DNA of 64,000 bases from Brachypterus glaber (GCA_958510825.1 OY294048.1:36979026-37043025); one strand, 5' to 3'; positions 1 to 12,141 are shown, numbered from the stretch's first letter. Numbers and translations are program-made. The notes: generated from the sequence alone by a model not told the origin.

Positions 1-252
1 ATCGCTTTTATTAGTGCAAGAGTGGCCCACAGGTATAGGCTACCAGTCAAACATATTATTGGGGATGTAGAAAAAGCCAACTGCATCATTAAAAATGTCA
101 ATTTTATTCTTAAAAAACTAACAAGGCAAGTTTTACCAAGGATTTATAAAGATATTTTTAGAAAGATTCTTAAAAAAGCCAAAATTTGTTTTATCGAGAA
201 AGTTATTTGTTCGCCCCAAAACAAATCATTTTCTGCACAAATGCAGGAGAGC

Positions 253-341
253 TATGTTACCAATTTGACCGTCAATTAGGCCATAGCAGCGAAAACCGAC
301 GTTAAACAGTATAAAACAAACAAACAATATGTTACCAATTT
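253..341 (+). mobile_element. 61-bp 5'-truncated SINE-A tail with 14-bp TSD
   Basis: Positions 267-327 match only the last part of the tRNA-derived SINE that is complete at 19768 (shared core GGCCATAGCAGCGAAAA, then GTTAAACAGTA and an AAAC-repeat tail). The insert is bracketed by TATGTTACCAATTT at 253-266 and again at 328-341, an exact 14-bp duplication. It is a severely 5'-truncated copy made by LINE-type target-primed reverse transcription. The reading frame running across positions 22-279 has no recognisable protein and is not annotated as a gene. Confidence 0.85.
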
Positions 342-2020
342 TGTACATTTTGCTGTATTAATAAAAAATAATTACAACCTACATTAAACTTTGAGATCAT
401 AGGAACTGAAATCCAATTAGGTACTTGAACAATGTTTACGCATTAGTTATTCTTTATTTTTAAAGGTTATTACTTCAAGAACAGTAAAAAAACGTTTATT
501 TAACTATTCCAGAGCATAATTATTGGTATTTTGACTATTCTGTTATTAAATAACGAACATTTCTTTCACATGTAAAAATAATTAAAATTTCAAAGTAAAA
601 TGTGAGGTTAGATCTATTCAAAAAGAAAACGTGTTATTGAAGGTCAGATCTCGTTCGTAATGCCATAGTGGCCCAAAATAAACACAATGTATAGTGCAAT
701 AGTGACCCACCAATTATTTTCTCTAAGAAAGTAAAGAAAGTAAAATAAATTTGTTTGTCATACATTACCTTAATGTTGGTTGAGTCTAAAAACCCACAGA
801 AAAATTTTAAATAAAATAATGCGTCCTAGATCAAAGATTAAAAGAAATTTAAATAGCCATTATCTCGATATTTCCATAAAGTGAGATGGACTACTCTTGC
901 ACTATACGCCTCAAATACAATTATTAACCCTTTATTTCACATAATTTTATTTTGCAACCAAAAAAAACTATGTCTTTTGACTTAATTAATTGCAAAAGGG
1001 TGTGACATGATCAGCTGTTTAAATATTTACTGCAAGTATTAGATACTATTATCTATCAATAGATACTTGAAGACCACACAGAAAAAAAAATTTAGCTAAG
1101 AGCGCTATAAGACATATAAAAGGCAAATTATAATCGCTTATTATATAAATATAGGGCTTCCTGTTACAATTATGGCATTCAGTGTAAAAAATTATATGAA
1201 ATACTTTAACTGTTTAGTAAATAATAAAATATAATAAATAGTATGATATTTATAGTTTAAATTTTATTAATGTTCCGTGCTAATAATTTTTATAATATAA
1301 TAAAATATCTGTAAATTTATAACAGTGCCTGTAATAAATATAATCGTGTCTGTAATAAATATAATCGTTTCAAATTTATTTGTAACATTATTAGTTTTCG
1401 TGTCCCTTTTAATATATAGCTTAAATCACTAATAATTTGCCACTGTTGCCAAATATCTTATAATTTAAAGCGCAAGCACACTAACTTCTTTTCGTGCAGT
1501 GTGCTCAAGTGAAAACTAGGTGCCCATAAAGTCTTAGGAAAAGGACAATGGACATTTTTGGTCTACATTCAACAGAAAAAAATTATGTGTCATTAGAAAG
1601 TCAATAGTCAAATACAGAACAACTAATTTGCTGGTTGCAGGAGTCTAGCAACAAGATAAATTATTGTTCCAGCGCTCATTTGACCAGCGCTCTTTTGGAT
1701 CGGAGCGCTTTAAGACTGGCCTGCGCGCAGGCACGTCTGTCAAGATTTGCACTCGCATTATTCCAAACTTGTCACTAATATTGGTCCCAAACAACAAAAT
1801 TGTGATAGAAAATAAGTGCCTTAATCATCTGAGCGTAAAACGAGTTGAAAAATTTCATTGGATTTGTTAACGTATAAAAACTCAATTAATTATTGGCATA
1901 ATTTCTAATTTTCTACTTCCTTCAATTAAAATTATGAAGAAATAGTGCTGGCCTTGGTATAGTAATTGTATACGATTTATAAAATTTGTAATATAAATTG
2001 TAGTTAATTGTCATTTTATG
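342..2020. other. AT-rich DNA with no recognised gene
   Basis: Long A/T runs, no plausible exon and no clear mobile-element ends. A short GC-richer patch near 1670-1740 has repeated GCGCTC words, but I see no gene in it. A fragment resembling the CACAG-plus-A-run termini of the foldbacks at 37683 and 56843 is visible near 1076-1090. Confidence 0.5.
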
Positions 2021-2027
2021 AGCTATA

Positions 2028-2700
2028 TGAAAGTATTGTTTTTCTTCAAGCGTACTAAAATGTACATATTTTATAACTGAATACACTAGTTAGAAGTGAT
2101 CTATTTTTTTACAGTAAAAAAATAAGTTCATTGTTTTACGCCCTAAAAAAAGGTTAGTTAGCAAAACCACCACTGGCGGCAGCACTCTTTGACTTTGATG
2201 ACAACCATACTTTAAACTTGTTTGTTTATTATGTAAACAGGTGGTTGACTCGAGATTCTGTGCAAAAACCTTGTGTGAAATTAATTAAAAATGATTGAAG
2301 AAGAACATATGGTTTATACACCTATAAATCTCTCCAATTGCAAATGCTACATTAGACAAGTTACCATCGAAATCGCGAAAAGTGTACGATTTGGCCTACG
2401 AAAAAAATTAAAACGAGCTAAGAAAGATTTAAGTTTATTTCGAAAGGGTTTTATTGGCCTATTTTAATAAAAAAAAACATACTTTATTACTAAATAAATT
2501 AAATTCAAAATTTAATATTAAAAAAATATATATAGGATGCTTGAAGAAAAAATAGTATGTTTCACTCCGAGGAAAAGTGCTTTTTTTACTCGTCTGTAGT
2601 TTCCGGACTCCGCTTCGCGTCGTCCGTAAATTCTAGTAAAAAAAACTTCACTTTTCCTCTTAGTAAAACAATATAGTATTTCTTCAACTGTAAAGAAATA
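2028..2700 (+). repeat. Dispersed repeat with a broken small ORF (copy 1, + strand)
   Basis: This stretch is repeated in inverted orientation at about 29215-29790. Shared blocks include the start of a small ORF at 2291 (Met-Ile-Glu-Glu-Glu, then a Met-Val-Tyr-Thr-Pro motif), the downstream A/T block, and a 3' part containing CGCTTCGCGTCGTC-type words. In this copy the ORF is frameshifted about 20 codons in, while the copy near 29.5 kb stays open for 59 codons. Both copies begin near a GCTTGAAGAAAAA-type terminus. It looks like a degraded transposon; the family is discussed at the second copy. Confidence 0.6.
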
Positions 2701-2789
2701 TTCTTATTTCACTTCTGAACGCTGAACATCAAAGTACGCTACTGTTTTACAGTGGCTCACATTTGAAGGACTAGCCAGAGGGTCGCGTA

Positions 2790-2965
2790 ACTATAGTTAT
2801 GGTATGCTATAGCATAGTACATAACATACGATGCCGTGATCGGCTTGATGTGCCGTCATGTATCTTGTGCGCTGACTTATAACGTTGATTGGCTTGATGT
2901 GCCGTCATGTAGCTTGTGCGCTTATAACGTTATGTTAGGCTTGCATAAGAGCTTGTGGATAGACC
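2790..2965 (+). repeat. Degenerate copy of the 150-bp foldback MITE family (GGGCATATCC type)
   Basis: Contains the family core (CGATGCCGTGATCGGCTTGATG and GCCGTCATGTA-type words), here partly duplicated in tandem, and ends in a CTTGCATAAGAGC / GTGGATAG terminus. Related copies lie at 30008, 43226, 50020 and 60155, with an end fragment near 24000. Confidence 0.6.
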
Positions 2966-3060
2966 CTGAGACATGTCAACATTTCGTTACTAGTGAGAAA
3001 ATTATTTAATGCAATGGCAATGGCAGTACAATGTAGTCGTAATAATAATTTTTCATTATA

Positions 3061-3790
3061 CAGGGTGATCCATAACTGGCATGCCAAAATTTAAGAGGTG
3101 ATTCTAGATCCAAAAATATAAATAAAGTTCCTATAAAGGTTGGTCCGGAAATGAGCCCTAAGGGATCTAGGGCCCTTTAAAATTGTAATAAAAATAAGGT
3201 TTTTAATTAATAACTCGGGTACCGTTTAAGCTAGAGCGGCGAGCTTTTGCATGTATACTAGTATTAATAAGGGCAATAAGTTTATGTTAATTAATTTTTT
3301 TAATTTATCCAGAGGCGTGCCCAGACGGACAAAATATATGAGGCTTAAAACATTTTTGCCCCAAACTTTTCTATGTGTATGTTTTTTGGATTTGTTGTAA
3401 AAAATATAGATTTCTAGAGTAAAAATACATATAAAATATCATATAGTGTATCATGTAGGAGCAACCGTTATCAAAAAAAATGCAATTAAGAGGAAGTAAC
3501 ATTTTGTGCCACCAAAAACGTTACTTTTTAAAAGGCTATTACTCCTTTAATATTAAATTTAGGTGTTTTGGTGTATAATACTTTTTTGCTCAGTTTTAAA
3601 TGAAGAATCACCCTGCAGCATTAAAATTTTATTGGTGCTTTTTTTTGTTCCCCATTCAATACGACATCTTCGAAGGGCTGTAGCTCCCTTAGGGCTCATT
3701 TCCGGACCAACCTTTATAGAAACTTTTTTTCATATTTTTGGATGTAGAATCACCTCTTAAATTTCGGTACGCGAGTTCTGGAACACCCTG
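3061..3790 (+). mobile_element. MITE, TA target, CAGGGTG inverted termini (730 bp)
   Basis: Left terminus CAGGGTGATCCATAACTGG, right terminus reverse-complementing to CAGGGTGTTCCAGAACT, both directly flanked by TA (3059-3060 and 3791-3792). The arms continue as imperfect inverted repeats through the AAGAGGTGATTCTA and GGTCCGGAAATGAGCCCT blocks. TA duplication plus short termini fits the Tc1/mariner superfamily. No transposase is present. Related copies are at 53582 (left half), 58052 (whole) and 63893 (cut by the window end); a diverged fragment is at about 28660-28800. Confidence 0.8.
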
Positions 3791-3844
3791 TATATTAATT
3801 TGGGCGTTTACATGCTACCAGACTTGTGTCGATCGGTCGTGACC

Positions 3845-3990
3845 TAAGACAGGATTTTGTATCTACTAGAAAAACGGATTTTCGGTTCTATTTATTTTTG
3901 GAATTCTTGTTAAACACTACCTCAAAAATAAATAAAACCGAAAGTTTTTTTTAAGATACGACATCTTATCTTGGGACCTCAGAATTGGCT
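3845..3990. repeat. Short foldback hairpin
   Basis: The block around 3852-3905 (TTCGGTTCTATTTATTTTTG) returns as its reverse complement around 3926-3950 (CAAAAATAAATAAAACCGAA), with weaker outer pairing (AGATACGACATCTTATCTT). No target duplication was recognised. Confidence 0.55.
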
Positions 3991-4446
3991 GAAATAACCA
4001 AGTCCAAGTTGGAATTATTGATTTTGGCGAAATCTAAATGAAAATATAAAAAAGCGTATAAAAACTTGTGTAAAGAAGAATAATTTTAATTTAGATGTTT
4101 AATTCAGAACCTACTGCGCTAAAAATTAAAAGGTTTTAACCAAAGAACAATTTGTTAGCTTCTTTAAAATTTATAATTTATAACGCTTGGAGAATAAATA
4201 GTACGGTATACTCGGAGCCCAAATAACTATTCCTATTTTATTTGTTGTTGCCGTACTCGCTTGGCTCGATCGTTAATCCAAAAAATTCAAAGTTTTTCTT
4301 TTTCTCCTGGTAAGACAATGTACTATTACTATTAGTTTACGTTTATATTTTACTTAATTGGATGCGAAATTTAAAAAAATGAGATTTTGGTACCAGTAGC
4401 CATAAAATTCAATTCTCTTTTCAGTTGAAGTCAAAAAACTATTATA

Positions 4447-5171
4447 CAGTGCGGTCCAAAAGTCACCCCCCCCCCCCCTTTTAACTTTTGATCGAGTTGA
4501 GATCTCGATTTCAAATTTAGAACTCTTAAATAAGACAACTTAAACTATCTTTTAGCATATATTTGATATTTTCAGCTCTTAAAATGTAGATAGGGGGGCA
4601 TGGGGGGACATTTTTTTAAATGGAAAGGGGGGTCGTGTGATACATCATTTTAAAGCTTATAAAATTCTCTATTTAAACTAATATTTTTAAATTATTTAAA
4701 AATGTTTTTTAAGGTTTTGATTTTTCAATTTTTTGTGCTAAAACATTCGATTTTTTAAGTTTTTTTTATACATTTTTATTTATGTCAACTAAAATTAGTT
4801 TAAAAGTATAATTAACATTTTTTTATGATGAAATTAGACATTTTTAAAAAATTATTTGTTTTTTTTTTAGAGGAATTTTGACATTAATACCCATTTTCAA
4901 CCCCATTTTAAACCCATTTTTTTTTAATTTAAAAATATGGAGTTAGATGGAGAATTTTATAAGCTTTAAAATGATGTATTACACGACCCCCCTTTCCATT
5001 TTGAAAAAATGTGTCCCCATGCCCCCCTGCCCACATTTTAAGGGCTGAAAGTATTAAATATATGCTAAAAGATAGTTTAAGTTGTCTTATTTAAAAGTTC
5101 CAAATTTGAAGTCGATATCTCAACTGGTTCAAAAGTTAAGAGGGGGGGGGGGTGACTTTTGGACCGCTCTG
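4447..5171 (+). mobile_element. MITE, TA target, CAGTGCGGTCC inverted termini (725 bp)
   Basis: Termini CAGTGCGGTCCAAAAGTCAC and, reversed, CAGAGCGGTCCAAAAGTCAC sit between TA dinucleotides (4445-4446, 5172-5173). Each arm has a C or G homopolymer run next to the terminus, then the block ACTTAAACTATCTTTTAGCA and the block around GGTCGTGTGATACATCATTT. The near-palindromic organisation and TA target point to a mariner-like MITE. A second complete copy is at 31021, a fragment at 19318-19460, and the interior is reused with other termini at 39991. Confidence 0.85.
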
Positions 5172-5709
5172 TATAATGGACTAAAGACTAAAAATTACAC
5201 AACCTATTGTATACATACAAATTATTGAATATTTCGATATATATTTTATAGTTAAATAAATAATTATCGATAAAAAATACAACAAATCTCTTACTTTCTG
5301 AATTTTCTGACATACTGGCAGTGTGATACTGCGTTCTGGCTGCCCAGGGCAGCATTCTGCAGTGCTTAACTAGAACATAGTAACTCTATCAATAGCAATT
5401 TACAACTTTTTTAATTATAAAGTATTATAAGAATTAAAATTATTTAAATAGTACAATAATAGACAAAGAACATAGATAAGCTGTCATCTCAAGGTTATAT
5501 ACAAATTTAACGATCCGCCATTTTGATTATAAGTCAACCGGGAAATTTAAATTAATGGCTAAAATGTAAATAAACGACATAACCTCATTTAAAAAAATAT
5601 ATTATCTACTGTAGAGATGAATTGTGATCATAAAAAAAGTTGCATATGAATTCGTGCAATGCAATGAAGATCATAATTTTTCATTTATAATACTGTGTAG
5701 GACATACAC

Positions 5710-6553
5710 ACAGTATCCAACAGTATTTCAAGCAGAAATTTTTGCAATATCTGCTTGTGGTTCTGAGATTACTAACAGAAAATATTCTAATAAACACATT
5801 TACATTTGTAGCGACAGTAAGGCTGCTCTCCTTCCTTATCCTCTTGCAGGATAACATCGAGATCTGTGGCCGACTGTAAACAAGTCCTAAACAGACTTGC
5901 AACTAACAACTATCTTAGACTAATCTGGGTACCCGGCCACAGCGATATCCCCGGTAATGAATCAGCCGACCAGCTTGCTAGGGAGGGTTCAGCCAGTCCA
6001 TTTATTGGACCTGAGCCTTCGCTTGGGTTATCGAACTGCGTCATTGAAAGGGATATAAGAACCTGGCTTAATCGAAGTTTTATTCAACACTGGGCTTCCC
6101 AACAGGTTCAAGCAAAATTGCTTATCAAATTTCATTTTCCAATACAAAAACACTTATTCAATTAAATAAGAAAAAGCTCAGAACTATTACCAGTTTTCTA
6201 ACTGGTCATGGTACTTTCAACAATCTTCTTTATAAAATGAAAATTGTCCAAAGCAAACGCTGTAGATTATGCGACTATGATAAAGAAACTGCATCCCACA
6301 TTTTGGGACAATGTCCTGTCTTCTCACAAAAAAGACTGCGATTTTTAGGTTCACCATCAGTGCAACCTAGCGATTTAGTCGAACTTTCATTGGGGCAGAT
6401 CATCGCCTTTTTAGATGCCTGCCCCCATGGAATATCATCCTAATCAAATGATGTGTCATCTAGATGACTGCGGCATGCACAATGGATCTCAGGTCTGAGT
6501 GCCGTGGCTATTACTTGGTAATAACCACACCGCTTCTGATGATGATGATGATG
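5710..6553 (+). mobile_element. 5'-truncated non-LTR retrotransposon with (GAT)n tail
   Basis: An exact 11-bp TSD, AGGACATACAC, lies at 5699-5709 and 6554-6564. The insert starts inside an RNase H coding region and ends in a GAT repeat (about 6537-6553). The RNase H position and the C-terminal Cys/His motif after it fit the I/Jockey-group LINEs of insects. The copy is dead: the coding part occupies three frames. Confidence 0.88.
5711..6443 (+). pseudogene. RNase H and C-terminal zinc-motif remnant of a LINE ORF2
   Basis: Three consecutive frames carry parts of one protein. The first (to 5854) has the RNase H opening TVFQAEIFAI and the strand with the second catalytic Asp (YICSDSKAAL). The second (5866-6165) has the IWVPGHSDIPGNESADQLA motif, which holds the conserved His and last catalytic Asp. 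The third (6237-6443) has a Cys-x2-Cys...His...Cys motif (RCRLCDYDKETASHILGQC) usual after RNase H in these elements. At least two frameshifts and an in-frame stop separate the parts, so no product is expected. Family function: removes the RNA strand during retrotransposition. No reverse transcriptase remains in this copy. Confidence 0.9.
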
Positions 6554-6564
6554 AGGACATACAC

Positions 6565-7340
6565 TCTAGTGTGTAGTCAAGTAATGTCATTTATTTTTAC
6601 TCTTACAACATGTAAGCATGAAAAAACCTCAAATTAAAACATTTTAACTAAAAACTGTTAAACTAAGCCAGAATTTAGAAACCAGTTACATTGCACGCTT
6701 TAAAAAGTACTATGGTATATTTTTCAAAATTTTTTAAATCTTTTTTCACTCGATATGTTATTTGACATTATTACTACCTTTATTATGTACCATTCAACAA
6801 ATACCTCTTAAATTCATAAACACTGTACAATGTATTTTATTTACTTTAATAAAAAACAATCTAATATTAGCAAGCAATTTTACAAAAGAAACTTTATTGT
6901 TCGAGGCCTAGATCTTTGATCGATGAGAGAATAAGTGTCATTTAACAAGAGATCTAATAAAGATAGTCTTGTGAGTCGACTGATCCTCAAACTAGAAGCA
7001 TATACCTAATTAGATTTAACTAGAAAACAAAAAATATAGACACAACAAAAATATAAAACAAATAAGGTTATGTTAACTTAAAGTGTGTGTTCGAAGAATT
7101 ATATTTTTATATTCAAATTACTGTTAAAAATAAATTGTTCTATGTAAAATATAACATATTTATTTAGATTTTTTCATATATAACCAACTGTTGCATCAAA
7201 ACAACGAAAAAAAAAAAGAAACTTTTAGTGTACTGAAGTGAGATGAAAAGTCACATCTCTAACAAAGAAAATAATGTTACACAGTGTTACCAACACAACA
7301 TATATATTTTTTACTTTATGTTGGACAAGCCTTGTATAAT
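6565..7340. other. AT-rich DNA with no recognised gene
   Basis: No splice-bounded coding segment or element termini could be supported here. Confidence 0.45.
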
Positions 7341-7344
7341 CGTG

Positions 7345-8135
7345 GCGCTAGTCCAGTCAAACAACGAGGAATTTCTATGTTGAAATTGCAACAAATGCAC
7401 ACAGGCTGATATTTTAAAGGGTAGTAGTGGATGCTAACAGAACACTCCTGTTAGTATTTTAGGGAAGAGTGCGGTTATATATATATATTAATAACAATCG
7501 ACTTATAAATATTCAAAATATTCAAAAATGACCCTGTTGTGGGTGAAATTATTTTTTTTTCGATTTTTTAGCCAAATAATTAATCGGAGAATAAAAGTGG
7601 TTCTGAGAAAACTTGTAGCTCTTGAAATTCTCTATAATTATTATTTTAAGAATTTTCATTTAGTTTGATACGGTGATACAGAAGGCGCTGAAAGCCAAGT
7701 CACGCCCTCTACAACCGTACCAACATACCTGAGAATTGATAACATATAAAACTTATAGAGAATATTAGTTTGCTCATAACCACTTTTATTCTCCGATGAA
7801 TTATTTGGCTGAAAAATGAAAAAAGCCAATTTCACCTCCAAAATAACTATTTTTGAATATCTCGATTGCTATTAATATAACAAAAAAAACGATCCAAACA
7901 AAAATTGTTAGAAATTTGCACCTTAACAAAATTGGTTATATGGATTTTCATCGTAATATGCATATTTAGCGAAATAACCGCACTCACCCCTTAAATTTAA
8001 GATAGTGGTCACCCCTTACGCAAATCACCCGGTGCAAAACTAACAAAAGAGTTCTGTTACCATCCACTACTACGGTTTAAAATATCAGCCCGTGTGCATT
8101 TATTGCAATTTGCATTTATTATTTGACTGGACTAT
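7345..8135. mobile_element. Long foldback element (about 790 bp)
   Basis: The left arm (TCCAGTCAAACAA, then TGCACACAGGCTGATATTTTAAA and GTAGTAGTGGATG) reappears inverted on the right (CATCCACTACTAC, TTTAAAATATCAGCCCGTGTG, then TTTGACTGGAC). Inner arms share the ACCACTTTTATTCTCCGAT block. A diverged relative of the inner arm is at about 9420-9530. The minus-strand frame at 7656-7841 lies in the loop and has no recognisable product. Confidence 0.7.
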
Positions 8136-8367
8136 AGTGTAATTATCGCCGCCAGCAGCTTGTTGTGCATTTAATAACCCATTGGACAGTTTTGTGGAAA
8201 ATGTAAACTGCAATTTTAAACACACCACAATAAGATCCAGTATCTCGAAGTGGTCTAATTAACAGCGGTCAAAGTACACTGAAAAAAGTAATACCTACAC
8301 TGTTAAAATTAAACTGAATATTCAAACACATGTACCCACTGCAAGCAATTACACTAGGCAATACGGT

Positions 8368-8590
8368 TTCTTGCCCTGATTGGAGTCATATGTTTATTAA
8401 CTAATTTTGGGTCGCTGAAACCGAATCTGGCCATAGAATATTTCTATTACCTAAGTTTTCTGAGAAAAATGAGATAAAAATGTTAAAAAATCATTATTTT
8501 ATCGCTCTTTTGTTCTAAAATCATGGGAGATAAAAATATTCCGAGGACAAATTTAGATTCGGCGACTCAATATTAGTTAAAAAATACTCA
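8368..8590. repeat. Dispersed foldback repeat (pair of 54005-54195)
   Basis: Blocks TAATTTTGGGTCGCTGAAACC and GACAAATTTAGATTCGGCGAC recur in inverted orientation at 54005-54195, including the CCTGATTGGAGT outer end. The interior (ATCATTATTTTATCGCTC and TTCTAAAATCATGG) is also shared. Confidence 0.7.
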
Positions 8591-8789
8591 ACTTAAAACA
8601 TGGAAACTTTAAATTCATAGGTAGAATAAATAAGGATATTATGAAAAAAAATATTTAAAAAAAATGGATAATGTGACAAAACGAAGTAGGGGTGGAGGGT
8701 AAGGAAAGGCTACATAAGGGGACATGCTTATCGCCACGTACTCATGCTAAAAATTGTCAAAAATCATTAATAGGGGGTCAAAAATTAAC

Positions 8790-8845
8790 TAAAAAATGTT
8801 ACGTAATATAGTTATTATGTAATAAAGTAACATTTTTATGATGTA
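8790..8845. repeat. Short palindrome AAAATGTTAC...GTAACATTTTT
   Basis: AAAAATGTTACGTAATA pairs with the reverse complement TATGTAATAAAGTAACATTTTT; small hairpin of unknown origin. Confidence 0.4.
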
Positions 8846-9840
8846 GAACCATTAAAAAAAAAAACAAAAAAATACACAATATTTTGTTTTATAAATTATT
8901 TTTAAATTGGCATAATTGCCTGCACTAAAATTTAAAAAATAAGACGTGCTGGATTTTTTTTAAGTCAAATTTGAATTCTGCGCCTTTAAATTGATAAGAA
9001 AAAATATATTTTTTGGACTCGGGAAAAAAGTTTACACTGTGTGCTTTAATTTTGATTCTTTTTCATTTATTTACTTTTTACGAACAAACTAAGCAAAATA
9101 AAAAAATATTTGTATAAATATTTTTGTAGAGAATTTTATAATATACAAATTAAGTCCTATAAAAATTTTATACAGATTTGATAGTTTTGCCACAAAAGAG
9201 CAGTTAAGTAAACTCTGCACTTTCATTTTAAGCTTTTTATTTTTTTTTTTCTTGGCATATATATTTTTGAGTTCCTCGTATTATTTTTAATATACCCTAA
9301 AATTTACAATATCCTACTCTTTTTTTAAGATTTTGAAAAAAAAACGTCATTATTTTCTAGACTTATATCTCAAAAATTCTCATTTTTTCATTATGATAAC
9401 AGTTATATCGAGGCGTCCTTGGTTATATTCAAAAAGCCATGTTGGAAGTAAAATTGGTTTTCCCGATTTTTAGCCAAATTATTTATAGGAGGATAAAAGT
9501 GTTCATGAGTGACACTTTTGTTAAGAGTTTATCTTTTGTTTTATTTTGACGGGCTGCAGCCCACCAAAGTACCTTTGCGGTACCTTATGGAAAATTGTCA
9601 GACAACTGACAGAACCAATATAAACTAATTTTACTTATTATTTTTACCTTTTTTTGTTAAAAATATGTTTACAAACGAATAAAAAATAGCGGTTTTGAAT
9701 TCACAATCTCCGCATGCGACTGAGAAACCTTATTTCTCGTCGTTGGATCATAATACACTATTATTTTAACCCCTTCCGCGCCAGCCGGTTTTTCAAGGTA
9801 CAGGTCCCTATACCAGATTAAAAGGCATATGGAAAATCCC

Positions 9841-9884
9841 GTAAGATAAGATAAGATAAGATAAGATAAGATAAGATAAGATAT
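9841..9884 (+). repeat. (TAAGA)n microsatellite
   Basis: About eight uninterrupted copies of a 5-bp unit. Short pentamer runs also end two LINE fragments in this window (AATCT at 23045, TTATG at 45185), so this could be the tail of another decayed retroelement, but no coding remnant is visible. Confidence 0.8.
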
Positions 9885-9904
9885 TTATTTATGTTGTACC
9901 GTAA

Positions 9905-9935
9905 TTAATACGTTCACTGCCAACGGCTAGTTTTG
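9905..9935 (+). repeat. Solo end resembling the TTAA-flanked MITEs
   Basis: TTAATACGTTCACTGCCAA resembles the left ends at 33086 (TTAACACGTTCGCGAC) and 50304 (TTAACACGTTCGCTACC). No matching right end was found. Confidence 0.3.
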
Positions 9936-11310
9936 ACAGCGGAGCAATGGGTATGGGCAAGGGAAAAATAGAAAGAATTGATTAATGTTGTTAGGGGCGC
10001 CAGTTACTTTAGCTTTTACTCCTTTAGGTAAGTAACAACCTAGTGTAAATACTTAAGCTTTTCAGTTTGAGAAAATATAACCCCTAAATAAAATAAGATA
10101 ATTCATTTGAGAAATTTATTATAAATAAACTTAATGAAAGCACATCAAGTAATGTATTAATATATCTAAAAAATATGTGTAATTATATTAAGATATAATT
10201 AAAGAAATCTTAATAAAAATTACTAAATTCAGAAATCATTCGACTTAAATGTATAAAGAAAACATGAAGTTCAGCAAGCACCAAGAAATGTATGTAAACA
10301 ACAATCATTTCTTGCAGTGTATAAAAGTCATGCTTAAATTAGAAATCATTTAATCAAAAGTATGATATTTAATAATTAATAAATGAGATTAAATGTTTTA
10401 AAAAAAATAAGTACCTAAAAATGAACAAAAGCCAGAAGGGCATATAGTATTAATCAATACTATATCAGATCTGATAAAGTTTACAGTTATAAGAATATTG
10501 AAATAAAAGAATTTAAAAATATGAAATATTGCTTTCAAAAGTTTTCAGAATGAGTACTTAGCTGGTTTCTGCAAAATCCATGAGGTATGAATTCCATCGT
10601 CTCCATCTGTGCAAGTCTCCCCTATGCTGATGAATTCATTTCTCAAATGAAAGAAAAAAAAATATAGGCTGTCCCATCTACTTTGGAAAAATTATCTTCC
10701 AGGATAAAATGTACGATTGAAAATGTTGTCTAACAATTATATAAAATGTTTTACACTTGTCATACAAATTTAAAAAGTTAAAAAATTTTAGAACCTAGGT
10801 TTTAAAAAATATATATATATAATAACTAATGTACCCATATAGGTCTATACCAAACTTACGTGATTTGGAATAAGTGTATTTGGTTCTTTCTCCGAATAGA
10901 AGCAGAATCTCTTTAGCATCGAGCTCACCTCATTTTAATTTTTTTTAACTAAAATTTTTTGTAATAGCTCGGCAACTTATTATAAAGTTTTATATTAGGA
11001 GTACCATTTTGGGATTTTACATAGTGAAATTGGCGGTTTGTAATAAGGTGTGGATCAAGAGCGCACCTTGTTGGATACTTTTTTTTTATTTTTCGTATTT
11101 GCCAATATTTTTATGGATTTTTACAAATAAATTGAGCTATTAAATAATTTAAAAGCTGAAGTATTAACTGTGTCATGGGCATTTAAAAAATATTTAACCT
11201 TTTTTTTTCAGTTTTTTGGACTTTTTTTGAAAACCGTTAAAGATATCTAAAAAGACAAAACATTTTTAAAATCTGCGCAAGAAACTGAATCTTTTAGATG
11301 TATAATATTT
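9936..11310. other. AT-rich DNA with no recognised gene
   Basis: A moderately GC-richer patch near 10560-10650 has no splice-bounded reading frame that I recognise. The rest is low-complexity A/T sequence. Confidence 0.45.
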
Positions 11311-11311
11311 C

Positions 11312-12141
11312 TAAACCTTTTCAAGTTGTAAATCAGAAAGTGTGATATTAATTTCAGACAGTGTAATTTATTATTCAGATTTTTAAAATAAATTTCAGAA
11401 AGTATAAATTGTAATTCAGATTTGCAAGTTATATTTCAGAAAGTATAAATTGAAATTCAGATTTGTAATATATATTTCAGAAAGCGTAATTCAAATTCAG
11501 AAAGTGTAAATTATATTTCAGAAAGTAGAAATTAATTTTCAGAATGTGTTATTTTATTTAAATTTAGATCTGTAAATTCAATTTCAGAAAGTGTAAATTA
11601 ATTTTAGAAAACGGTAATTTGTAAATCAGAAATCATAATTTTTATTTCGGAACGCATTATTTTATTCAACAAAATTTAAAAAAAGTAGCAGTTCGTTATT
11701 AAATATTGAACAGCAATAAATTAAAATTAAAAAAAAAATGTATTTTTTACATAAAATTAAACATTTAGAAAAATTAATTTCTAAATGGCTAGGTGACTTC
11801 ATTATATTACATACTTATAAATTATAAAAATAAATTATAAGTTTCTCGATAGATAAATATTTCTGAAATTTAATTTACACTTTCTGAAATAAAATTTACA
11901 CTTTCTGAAATACAATTTACTCTGTAATAATAATATAAAATTATAATTTCTGAAATATAATTTACACTTTCTGAATTGCAACTTACGCTTTCTGAAATAT
12001 AATTTACACTTTCTGAAATTTAATTTATACTTTCTGAAATATAAGTTGAAAATCTGAATTACAATTAACACTTTCTGAAATTTAACTTGAAATTCTGAAT
12101 ATCAATTTACACTTTCCTATTTACAACTTAAAAAGGTGTAG
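11312..12141. mobile_element. Foldback element with ~20-bp minisatellite arms
   Basis: The left half (about 11330-11665) is a degenerate array of TTTCAGAAAGTGTAAATT-type units. The right half (about 11855-12115) is the same array inverted (TTTACACTTTCTGAAAT). Outer blocks AACCTTTTCAAGTTGTAAAT and ATTTACAACTTAAAAAGGTG pair. The minus-strand ORF at 11835-12071, with its repeated Tyr-Phe-Arg-Lys-Cys, is only the translation of the array. The architecture resembles Foldback-type elements with repetitive inverted termini. No target duplication was identified. Confidence 0.75.

Noticed and set aside
22..279. 85-codon ORF at the window start
   Set aside because: No domain, Lys/Ile-rich, and its end runs into a SINE fragment.
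11835..12071. ORF with repeated Tyr-Phe-Arg-Lys-Cys
   Set aside because: It is the translation of a 20-bp minisatellite, not a protein gene.
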